The notes under the pieces were generated by a model. The model was given only the letters and a program-made list of their open reading frames with translations. It did no database searches and had not been told where the DNA came from. A stretch of DNA of 43,828 nucleotides, from assembly GCA_016872675.1 (NCBI GenBank), contig VGZG01000024.1, positions 1-43,828 on the forward strand, written 5' to 3'. This stretch comes from Planctomycetota bacterium. Lineage in GTDB: Bacteria; Planctomycetota; UBA1135; UBA2386. The position numbers and the translations under genes are program-made. Shown here one piece after another: positions 35,799 through 43,828 of this stretch (positions are counted from its first letter, which is position 1; the number at the start of each line of letters is the position of its first letter).

Positions 35799-37385
35799 TC
35801 ACGAACTGCACGACAGCGTCGCGCACCCCGGCTTGTGCCTCGCCCAGTCCGGGCGCTTCTGCGCCAGGTCCTCGTGTTCCGGCTGGTCGTCGTAGGGTCG
35901 GCGGAGCACGCCGAGCAGGCGATGCGCCTTGCGCAGGTCGCCGCCATGCGCCGCGTCGATGGCCTCCTGCGCGAGCCAGTTCCGGAGCACGAACTTCGGG
36001 TTCGCCCGATCCATGGCGTCGGCCGCCGCCGCTTGCCCGCGCGTCTCGGCCCGCACGCGCGCATGCCAGCGCTGCAGCCACGCGAGACCGCGCGCGAGGT
36101 GGCCCGGCTCCGGCGCGGCGTACCAGCACGCCAGCAGGTCCGCCGGCATCGCGGTCGGCGCCGACGGCATGCGCGCGACGTGCGACAACCGGCGCAGCCA
36201 CAGGATTACGTCGACTTCCGCCTCCTGCAGCCACGTCTGCAGCTCGTGGATGATCGTCGTGTCGTCGCTGTGCGCGTCGAACGTCAGGCCGAGGCGCCGG
36301 CAGTACAGGTCGGTCGCCATCTCGCGGAACGCCTCCTGGTAGTGCGCCAGCCCTTCTTCGATCGGCGCCTCGCGACCGCCGAACAATGGCAGCAGCGCTT
36401 CCCCAAGGCGCGCGAGGTTCCACATACCGACGGTCGGTTGGTTGCCGAACGCGTACCGTCGCTCCCGGAAGTCCGTCGTGTTCGGCGTGAACTGGTAGTC
36501 GAGCGGCTCGATCCAGCCGTACGGCCCGTAGTCGATCGTCAGGCCAAGGATCGACATGTTGTCGGTGTTCACCACGCCGTGCACGAAGCCGTGCGCCTGC
36601 CACTGCGCGACGAGGCGGCCGGTGCGCGCGGCGACCTCGCGCAGGAACGCCTCGTAGGTCGCCGGTCCGGGCGCGCCGAGTTCTGGGAAGAACGTGCCGA
36701 TGGTGAAGTCGGTCAGCTGGCGCAGCAGCGGCACGTCGCCGCGCGAGCTCGGCAGCTCGAAGTTGCCAAAGCGCAGGAACGAAGGCGCGACGCGGCAGAC
36801 GATCGCGCCGGGTTCGCGCTGCGGATTGCCGTCGTAGAACATGTCGCGCACGACCTGCTCGCCCGTGCCGATCAGCGACAGCGCGCGCGTGGTTGGCACG
36901 CCAAGCGCCGCCATCGCCTCGCTGCACAGGAACTCGCGGATCGAGCTACGCAGCACGGCGCGGCCGTCGCCGCGGCGCGAGTACGGTGTCGGGCCAGCGC
37001 CCTTGAGCTGTAGTTCGTGCACGCGTCCGTCGGGGCCGACGAGTTCGCCGAGCGTGATGGCGCGGCCGTCGCCGAGCTGGCCGGCCCAATTGCCGAATTG
37101 ATGGCCGCCGTAACACGCCGCGTAGGGCGCCATGCCGTCCCACAGCGCGTTGCCGGCGAGCACCGCGGTCGTGCGCGCGTCGTCGCGGGCGGCATCGTCG
37201 AGGCCGAGTTCGGCTGCCAGCGGCTGCGACCACGCCAGCAAGCGGGGCTCTGCGACTGGCGTCGGATCGACCCGCGACCACAGCGCGTGCACCTGGCGGG
37301 AAGTCCGCGCCGTGTCCGGATCGCCCGGCAGCGCATCGAGGAAGCGGCGGACGAAGCGCCGAGGCGCGGACGCTGGCAACGACAT
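35799..37385 (-). CDS. selO: Protein adenylyltransferase SelO (YdiU family)
   Basis: 528 residues from ATG 37385; the frame is open to 37514 but the extension is arginine-rich. SelO is a pseudokinase that transfers AMP from ATP to Ser/Thr/Tyr of target proteins and is linked to redox stress. Visible marks: GNALWDGMAPYAACYGGHQFG near residue 80, K128 in ELQLKGAGPTPYSRRGDGRA, and the HGVVNTDNMSILGLTIDYG block with D275, N276 and D285. These correspond to the catalytic base and the metal-binding Asn and Asp of characterised SelO. The C-terminus is CATLSCSS with an ordinary TGC codon where animal SelO has selenocysteine, the normal bacterial form. It is divergent from the glycosylase gene with 47 bp between starts. 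Confidence 0.96.
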   Translation of the reverse strand: MSLPASAPRRFVRRFLDALPGDPDTARTSRQVHALWSRVDPTPVAEPRLLAWSQPLAAELGLDDAARDDARTTAVLAGNALWDGMAPYAACYGGHQFGNWAGQLGDGRAITLGELVGPDGRVHELQLKGAGPTPYSRRGDGRAVLRSSIREFLCSEAMAALGVPTTRALSLIGTGEQVVRDMFYDGNPQREPGAIVCRVAPSFLRFGNFELPSSRGDVPLLRQLTDFTIGTFFPELGAPGPATYEAFLREVAARTGRLVAQWQAHGFVHGVVNTDNMSILGLTIDYGPYGWIEPLDYQFTPNTTDFRERRYAFGNQPTVGMWNLARLGEALLPLFGGREAPIEEGLAHYQEAFREMATDLYCRRLGLTFDAHSDDTTIIHELQTWLQEAEVDVILWLRRLSHVARMPSAPTAMPADLLACWYAAPEPGHLARGLAWLQRWHARVRAETRGQAAAADAMDRANPKFVLRNWLAQEAIDAAHGGDLRKAHRLLGVLRRPYDDQPEHEDLAQKRPDWARHKPGCATLSCSS

Positions 37386-37432
37386 GCTCGCGCTGGTAGG
37401 ACGGGACAACCGGCCCATCCAAGGGCAATCCC

Positions 37433-37996
37433 ATGGTGTTCGTCGAGAGTTTTCCGCCGGTAGCGCGCGCCGATGCGCGCGTGCTCGTGGTCGGCAGCAT
37501 GCCGGGGACCGCATCCTTGGCGGTGAGCCGCTACTACGCGCATCCGCGCAACGCCTTCTGGCCGATCATGGGAACGCTGTGCGGCTTCGCCGCGAGCGCT
37601 CCCTACGACCAACGTCTCGCCCGCCTGACCGCGGCCGGCGTCGCGCTGTGGGACGTCCTGGCCGCCTGCGAGCGCCCCGGCAGCCTGGACGCGGCGATCG
37701 ACCGCGCGACGGCGCGCAGCAACGACTTCGTCGCCTTCTTCGCCGCGCATCCGCGCCTGCGCGCCGTCGCCTGCAACGGCGGCGCGGCGCACGACCTGTT
37801 CCGCCGCCGTGTGCTGCCGCGACTCGTCGCAGCGGGCTTCGTGACAGAACTGGTCGCGCTGCCGTCCACAAGCCCGGCGAACGCCGGGCGCAGCCTTGCG
37901 CAGAAACGCGAGATGTGGCGTCGCGGACTGGCGCCGCTCTTGCGCGCACCCGTCCAGCTGTGGCATGAGCGTCCCCGATCCGACCCAAGTCCATGA
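37433..37996 (+). CDS. Hypoxanthine (deoxyinosine)-DNA glycosylase, UDG family 6
   Basis: 187 residues. Removes deaminated adenine (hypoxanthine) from DNA, beginning base-excision repair. The opening block FPPVARADARVLVVGSMPGT and YYAHPRNAFWPIM is the signature of the hypoxanthine-DNA glycosylase branch of the uracil-DNA glycosylase superfamily. It is followed by GVALWDVLAACERPGSLD and the final LPSTSPANAG loop, where other UDG members have their HP(S)P-type motif. The length is normal for the family. The start is ATG 37433, in the 47-bp gap to the divergent selO. Its stop overlaps the next gene start by 4 bp (ATGA), so it is co-translated with a PhoD phosphatase gene, an unexpected pairing. 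Confidence 0.92.
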   Translation: MVFVESFPPVARADARVLVVGSMPGTASLAVSRYYAHPRNAFWPIMGTLCGFAASAPYDQRLARLTAAGVALWDVLAACERPGSLDAAIDRATARSNDFVAFFAAHPRLRAVACNGGAAHDLFRRRVLPRLVAAGFVTELVALPSTSPANAGRSLAQKREMWRRGLAPLLRAPVQLWHERPRSDPSP

Positions 37997-40230
37997 TCAC
38001 GATCGTCCTCGAAGTAGTTGGCCTGCTTGCGACCGCGCTTGCCGCGCAGCAGCCACCGCAGTCGCAATCCCTGCTCTTGACGCACGGGCCGTTTCGCGGC
38101 CACGTCGACGCGACGGCGATGCACGTCTGGGCCCGTGCTGCGGTGGCCGGTGAGCATCGTCTCGAACTACTGCCGCTCGCGGGCGGCGCGCCGTTGATCG
38201 CCACCGCCGTAGCGCAGGAAACCGACGACCTCACGCTGCGCTTCGCCGTCCGTGACGTGCCGACTGGCAGCGCTTTTGGCGTGCGTGTCCGGCGCGGCGA
38301 CGTCGTCGTGCACGAAGACCTCGCCGCCGGCTGGACAGGGGCCCTGCCCGACGAAGCGCGCGCGGCGACCGTCGCCTTCGGCTCGTGCGCGAGCGACAAG
38401 GGCGTGCGCGAGCAACCGATCTGGGGCCGCATCCTGGCGGCGCGACCGCACGCGCTCGCGTTGCTCGGCGACACGCCGTACATCGACAACGGCTCAGTCG
38501 ACGCGCGCCGACGCAGGCACCAGGACTTCTTCGACGTGCCGGCGATCGCCGCGACGATGCGACAGATCCCGACGTGGACGACGTGGGACGATCACGACTA
38601 CGCGCTCAACGACCAGTTCGGCGACGTCAAGGCGGCGGCGACCGCGCGCGAGGTGTTCGTCGCCTACCACGCGCACGCCAGCTACGGCGACGGGACGCGC
38701 GGCGTCTGGACGTCGTTCCGCCAGGGGCCGATCGAGGTCTTCCTGCTCGATCCGCGCTCGTTCGCCGACACCGGGCCGTCGCCACTGGCGCCGCACGCGC
38801 GCACGGCGCTCGGCGCAGCGCAGATCGACTGGCTGCAGCGCGGCCTGCGGGAGTCGACCGCGCCGGTGAAGGTCCTCGCCAGCGGCATGGTGTGGAACGG
38901 CGGCGTGCGGCCCGGCAAGAAGGACTGCTGGGGCAATTGGCAGGACGAGCGCGATGCGCTGTTCCGCTGGCTCGGCCAGGAACGCATCGAAGGCGTCTTG
39001 CTGGTCTCCGGTGACGTGCATCGCAGCCGCGTGATCGTTCATCCGACGCGCGCGCTCGCCGGCTACGACCTGCCCGAGTTCGTGACCTCACCGCTGGCGA
39101 ACTCGGTGATCGAGGCCAACGCCGTGCCCGTGCCCGGCCTGCGCTTCGACGCCGGCGAGCCGCACAGTTGTCTGATGCTGTCGGTCACGGCGGCGCTCGA
39201 CGATCCCGATGGCGGGCGGTTGCGCGCGACCTTCCTCGCCGGCGACGGCCGCGAGTTCCACGTGCACGAGATGGCGCTGGCGCGGCTGGCCGAGCGCGAC
39301 GCCGCGCCGACGTACCGGCAGATCGCCGCCAGCCTGCGGGCGCGGCTCGGCGCCGACCTCGAGCTGCCGGAACTCGATCTTGGCGAACCGGGGGCGGACC
39401 AGCGCGCGCCGGGCGCGCCGTGGCAGCCGTTGTTGGCGACCTTCGCCGGCGAGCTTGGCGCATGGCATGGCGTCGTAGGCCTGCGCCGGTGCCGCCTCGC
39501 GCCTGCACCCGACGCCGTGGCCGACAGCGAACTCGTCGCCGAACTCGCGGCGCCGATGGCGGCGGCCTTGCAGTTGGCGGCAGCGCAGGCGTCGCAGTCG
39601 ATCGCGGCGCGCGACGTCGCCACCGTCGAGCGCGTGCTCGCCTGCCAGCTGGCGTGGGCGACGCATCTGCGCGAGCAGCGCGATCCGTTGGCGTGGGCGC
39701 TGGCGAACGAAGCCGAGCGGCAGGCCGCCGACCTGCTGCGTCGCGCGGCGACGCTCGGCGAAGCCGCAGCGCCGCTCGCCGCGCGCGCGCGGACGCACCT
39801 ACAGGCGCGGCCCAAGGCGCAGGCGGTGGTCGAGGCTGCGGTCGCGGCGTGCGACCGCCAGGTCGAACTGGCGATTCGCCAGCTCGGGCTCGGCGCCGAC
39901 GCGCAGGCGGCGGTGGCGCGCCAGCACGGCGCGCGCGTGCGGCAGGCGTTCCGCGCCGAGCTGTCGGCGCTCGCGGATCGTGCACGCGCCCTCGGCGAAC
40001 CGGCGACGGCGGCGCAGTACGCGGCGGTCGACGCGATCGCCGACGAATGGCGGGCGCGGTTCACGGCGCGGGCCGAGGCGCTGCGCGCGTTGCGCGCGGC
40101 CGGGCCCGGCAATGCCGACCTCGCCGGCGACGTCGGCTTCGTGCTGGTCAGGCTGCTGGCGCCGCCGCTCGCGACGCTGCACCGCGAGCACGTCGAAGCC
40201 GGCGAGCAGCTGGCTACCGCGGCGAAGTGA
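37993..40230 (+). CDS. PhoD-family alkaline phosphatase/phosphodiesterase with long helical C-terminus
   Basis: 745 residues. A hydrophobic N-terminus (IVLEVVGLLATALAAQ) can serve as a signal peptide. After an N-terminal beta domain, the PhoD metallophosphoesterase core spans about residues 120-400. Metal-binding and catalytic blocks are D160 (LLGDTPYID), D199-D-H-D202 (TWDDHDYALND) and D341-x-H343 (VSGDVHRSR). PhoD enzymes use Ca2+ and Fe3+ to hydrolyse phosphomono- and diesters outside the cell. Residues ~425-745 are an unusual Ala/Arg/Glu-rich all-helical extension (for example LQLAAAQASQSIAARD, AEALRALRAAGPGN), without a family I recognise, possibly a coiled-coil interaction module. The gene starts inside the glycosylase stop (4-bp overlap). 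Phosphate scavenging is likely. Confidence 0.9.
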   Translation: MITIVLEVVGLLATALAAQQPPQSQSLLLTHGPFRGHVDATAMHVWARAAVAGEHRLELLPLAGGAPLIATAVAQETDDLTLRFAVRDVPTGSAFGVRVRRGDVVVHEDLAAGWTGALPDEARAATVAFGSCASDKGVREQPIWGRILAARPHALALLGDTPYIDNGSVDARRRRHQDFFDVPAIAATMRQIPTWTTWDDHDYALNDQFGDVKAAATAREVFVAYHAHASYGDGTRGVWTSFRQGPIEVFLLDPRSFADTGPSPLAPHARTALGAAQIDWLQRGLRESTAPVKVLASGMVWNGGVRPGKKDCWGNWQDERDALFRWLGQERIEGVLLVSGDVHRSRVIVHPTRALAGYDLPEFVTSPLANSVIEANAVPVPGLRFDAGEPHSCLMLSVTAALDDPDGGRLRATFLAGDGREFHVHEMALARLAERDAAPTYRQIAASLRARLGADLELPELDLGEPGADQRAPGAPWQPLLATFAGELGAWHGVVGLRRCRLAPAPDAVADSELVAELAAPMAAALQLAAAQASQSIAARDVATVERVLACQLAWATHLREQRDPLAWALANEAERQAADLLRRAATLGEAAAPLAARARTHLQARPKAQAVVEAAVAACDRQVELAIRQLGLGADAQAAVARQHGARVRQAFRAELSALADRARALGEPATAAQYAAVDAIADEWRARFTARAEALRALRAAGPGNADLAGDVGFVLVRLLAPPLATLHREHVEAGEQLATAAK

Positions 40231-40289
40231 ACGTGTGCGGCGGCCGATGCGCCTTCCCTGGCCTGGTCGTCGCAGCGGCGGCGATGCGG

Positions 40290-40940
40290 TCAGCGGTGCT
40301 CGACGACCTGCGCCGTCGAGAAGCGCACCTTCGGCGCCGTCGCGTACTTGTCGTCGGCGGCGCGGTAGCCGAGCGCGCAGCCGCACAGCGTCGCGTACGG
40401 CGTGCCCTCCAGGCCGAGGACGCGGTCGTAGGCGCCCGCGTCGATGCCCTCCATCGGGCAGGTGTCGACGCCGAGCATCGCCGCCGACGCCATCAGCTGG
40501 CCGAGCGCGATGTAGACCTGCCGCGCGTTCCAGCCGGCGAGGTCCTTGCTGGCCCAGCCCTGCGCGATGAAGTCGACCAGCATCTTGCGATAGCCCGCGA
40601 GCGACTCCATGGTCGCGCCGCGCACGTCGCACTGCCGCTGCAGGAAGCGATCGATGTCGGCGACGGTGGTGGTGCGCAGGCCGGTGAGCACGACGTAGCG
40701 GCTGGCGTCGGTGACCTGCGACTGGTTCCACGACGCCGCGCGCAGCTGCTGGCGCAGCGCGGGCGTGTCGACGACGAGGAACTTCCACGGCTGCAGGCCG
40801 AACGAACTCGGCGCCAGCACGAGCGCCTGTTCGAGCGCGGCCCACGCCTCGGCGTGGATCTGGCGGGTCGGATCGAAGCGCTTGGTCGCGTAGCGCCAGT
40901 TGAGCTGCTGGAGAACGGCGGACGGCGTGCTGGTCGTCAT
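40290..40940 (-). CDS. Nitroreductase-family NAD(P)H-dependent oxidoreductase
   Basis: 216 residues from ATG 40940; the frame is open further to 41033 through a poly-leucine/proline run in low-complexity DNA, which is not used. This is an FMN-dependent NfsB-like enzyme: NWRYATKRFDP near the N-terminus, VLAPSSFGLQPWKFLVV (FMN and active-site loop), ALGQLMASAAMLGVDTCPMEGID and a C-terminal LCGCALGYRAADDKY. Such enzymes reduce quinones, nitroaromatics or dihydropteridine using NAD(P)H as a homodimer in the cytoplasm; the natural substrate is unknown. It is followed downstream by the convergent PhoD gene (59 bp). Upstream lies an odd low-complexity spacer. Confidence 0.93.
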   Translation of the reverse strand: MTTSTPSAVLQQLNWRYATKRFDPTRQIHAEAWAALEQALVLAPSSFGLQPWKFLVVDTPALRQQLRAASWNQSQVTDASRYVVLTGLRTTTVADIDRFLQRQCDVRGATMESLAGYRKMLVDFIAQGWASKDLAGWNARQVYIALGQLMASAAMLGVDTCPMEGIDAGAYDRVLGLEGTPYATLCGCALGYRAADDKYATAPKVRFSTAQVVEHR

Positions 40941-41269
40941 GCGGCGCGCCCTAGGTAGGGGCGGGGCGGCGATGGCGCAAGGGCCAGGGCTGGCTGCGGG
41001 CGGCAGAAGCGGAAGCAGAAGCAGAAGCAGCAAAACACAGAGGGCAGGCAGAGGGGCGGAAGAGGGGCACCGAGGGTCAAGCAGGGGGCCAGAAGCAGAA
41101 GCCGGGCTTCGTGGTCGGCGTTCGGCTTCCTGGCTTGCTGCTGGCTCTGTGCCGCTCGGTGGTCTCCCTGTTCGTCTCGGTGTTTATGGATTGGGGCGCA
41201 CCCCGGCGCTGCCGCCGCCACTGCCGCCGCCACTGCCGCGCGCAACCTGCCCCGCGCAACCCGCTGCGC
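40941..41269. other. Low-complexity 329-bp spacer between nitroreductase and htpG
   Basis: No gene is supported here. Plus-strand bases 41003-41105 are strongly purine-rich with AGAAGC units (CAGAAGCGGAAGCAGAAGCA), and the sequence then switches to pyrimidine-rich (41106-41190). A loose inverted repeat joins CCAGAAGCAGAAGCCG and CGGCTTCCTGG. On the minus strand this DNA follows the htpG stop and precedes the nitroreductase start, so it may contain the htpG 3' end and the nitroreductase promoter. AT content is higher than the flanking genes. Confidence 0.55.
41209..41238. repeat. Short tandem repeat, 12-bp unit, 2.5 copies
   Basis: CTGCCGCCGCCA occurs at 41209-41220 and 41221-41232, followed by CTGCCG at 41233-41238, just downstream of the htpG stop codon. 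It is probably a slippage repeat; no function is suggested. Confidence 0.8.
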
Positions 41270-43162
<1,893 letters not shown>

Positions 43163-43388
43163 GGGGTGGGTTGGTTCGCTGATTGGTGCGCGCGCGGTTT
43201 TGGGGCGAGCAGGATCGTGGCTTCAAGGGGGCGACGCAAGAGCGGCGGCCGGTGCGACCCGGAGATCGGCGCCGCCGGAGCGATCCGCAGGGCGCTCGGC
43301 GGCGGGTCGCCGGCGGCGGCGCGAGCGCCGGCATCCCGGCCCGGGCGGACCCCGCCGGGCAGGATGGCCGGTGCGTTCGGTCAGCAGG

Positions 43389-43394
43389 TATCCT
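43389..43394 (+). promoter_or_regulatory. Putative -10 element upstream of the last, partial gene
   Basis: TATCCT lies 43 nt before the ATG at 43438, within the divergent 275-bp interval next to htpG. Its spacing is longer than for most other hexamers noted here. The rest of the interval holds no gene I can identify. Confidence 0.25.
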
Positions 43395-43437
43395 TGCCCT
43401 GCGCTCGCCCCGCCACTTCCCGCCGCACTACGCCACC

Positions 43438-43828
43438 ATGCTCACCGCCGTTGCCGCCGCATTGCTGTTTGCGCCCCAAGGTCCCGTGCTGTCGCGCCTC
43501 GAATGGCCGCTGCCCGGCGCGGCGAAGCGGCTGGTCGAGGAGCGCGTGCTCGACGAGGCCACCGGTCGCGTCGTCCGTCGCGCGACCGTCGACGGCGTCG
43601 CCGTCGACGCCGACGCGGCGCTGCGCACGGCGCTCGCGGATCAGCGGCTGCGCAACGGCAAGTTGCATCCGTCGCTGGTCGCCAAGTTCGCCGATGGCGG
43701 CGCGCACGAAGTGGCGTTCTGGCTGGTGACGCCGGCGGCGTCGCGCGGCCTGCGCGCGATCCTCGACGACGCGCTCGCCGCCGGCTTGCCGGCCGAGGAC
43801 GCGCGGCGGGTCGCGCTGCGCGCCGCCG
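43438..43828 (+). CDS. Secreted protein, N-terminal part only (runs off the window)
   Basis: 130 codons are present and the frame is open at the end of the window. A signal peptide (MLTAVAAALLFAPQGPVLS) is followed by RLEWPLPGAAKRLVEERVL, TGRVVRRATVDGVAVDADA, NGKLHPSLVAKFADGGAHE and VAFWLVTPAAS. The segment K(L/I)HPSL--KFADGG--EV-FWL resembles the propeptide region that precedes some secreted subtilases and other surface proteins. The catalytic part, if any, is outside the window, so no function is assigned. Codon use is strongly G/C at third positions, like a real gene. It is divergent from htpG. Confidence 0.7.
   Translation, partial: MLTAVAAALLFAPQGPVLSRLEWPLPGAAKRLVEERVLDEATGRVVRRATVDGVAVDADAALRTALADQRLRNGKLHPSLVAKFADGGAHEVAFWLVTPAASRGLRAILDDALAAGLPAEDARRVALRAA

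Noticed and set aside
35799-35830. Selenocysteine in SelO
   Set aside because: The position that is Sec in animal SelO is a normal TGC cysteine codon here; the only TGA is the terminal stop.
40937-41245. Minus-strand 102-residue frame in the low-complexity spacer
   Set aside because: Repeated Cys/Phe and Leu/Pro runs arise from the AGAAGC-type tract; no homology-like features.
43163-43437. CIRCE or similar heat-shock operator for htpG
   Set aside because: No TTAGCACTC-type inverted repeat is present in the interval.

Overview
The window is 43.8 kb of very GC-rich, densely coding bacterial chromosome. I see about 30 protein genes and no rRNA, tRNA, CRISPR array, prophage or insertion sequence. 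The signs that it comes from a planctomycete-like bacterium are the many secreted proteins (FG-GAP repeat, carboxypeptidase-regulatory-like, DUF3352-like and DUF6786-like), the SulP-carbonic anhydrase fusion, the long-form MetH activation domain and the near absence of Shine-Dalgarno sequences. This placement is an inference, because there is no marker RNA gene in the window.

Layout. 79-3642: cobalamin-dependent methionine synthase. 3664-7255 (minus): a secreted or anchored regulatory-like-domain protein, a small [4Fe-4S] ferredoxin and a small BamE/SmpA-like membrane protein. 7430-9108 (minus): a broken paralogue of the regulatory-like protein, an intact DUF6786-like lipoprotein and the orphan C-terminal tail of an Old Yellow Enzyme reductase. 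9221-14260 (plus): an MFS transporter, a secreted S9 prolyl-type peptidase with an inserted VHL-beta-like domain, and a zinc-type alcohol dehydrogenase/quinone reductase. 14287-16090: a small secreted-type protein and a lipase-like lipoprotein. 16296-17494: an ogt-alkB pair for direct reversal of DNA alkylation. 17590-19221: enoyl-CoA hydratase plus 3-hydroxyacyl-CoA dehydrogenase, two consecutive beta-oxidation steps. 19274-20750: a truncated SGNH hydrolase and a fatty-acid desaturase. 20967-24838 (minus) and 24865-26222 (plus): two divergent units from one compact bidirectional promoter, namely FG-GAP protein plus DUF3352-like protein, and HtrA-like protease plus small membrane protein. 26655-33261: a secreted modular protein, an M14 carboxypeptidase coupled to a hemerythrin, and a three-part hydrolase-like/SnoaL/SixA fusion. 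33450-35774: a SulP-STAS-carbonic anhydrase fusion. 35799-40230: selO divergent from a hypoxanthine-DNA glycosylase gene coupled to a PhoD phosphatase gene. 40290-43162 (minus): a nitroreductase and HtpG. 43438 to the end: the start of a secreted protein.

The most interesting object is the S9 peptidase at 10848-13160. Residues about 112-157 align with human pVHL without gaps over the hydroxyproline-recognition region. Four of the five pocket side chains (W88, Y98, H115, W117) are identical, and S111 is replaced by Thr. A peptidase family known for cutting at proline thus carries a domain built like a hydroxyproline reader, which suggests a collagen- or hydroxyproline-peptide-directed enzyme. 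A second theme is transcriptional: TANNNT -10-like hexamers sit 7-9 nt or 20-22 nt before many start codons, pointing to leaderless or very short-leader mRNAs. One pair of such hexamers overlaps in a symmetrical divergent promoter. A third theme is gene decay: orphan gene tails lie between intact genes.
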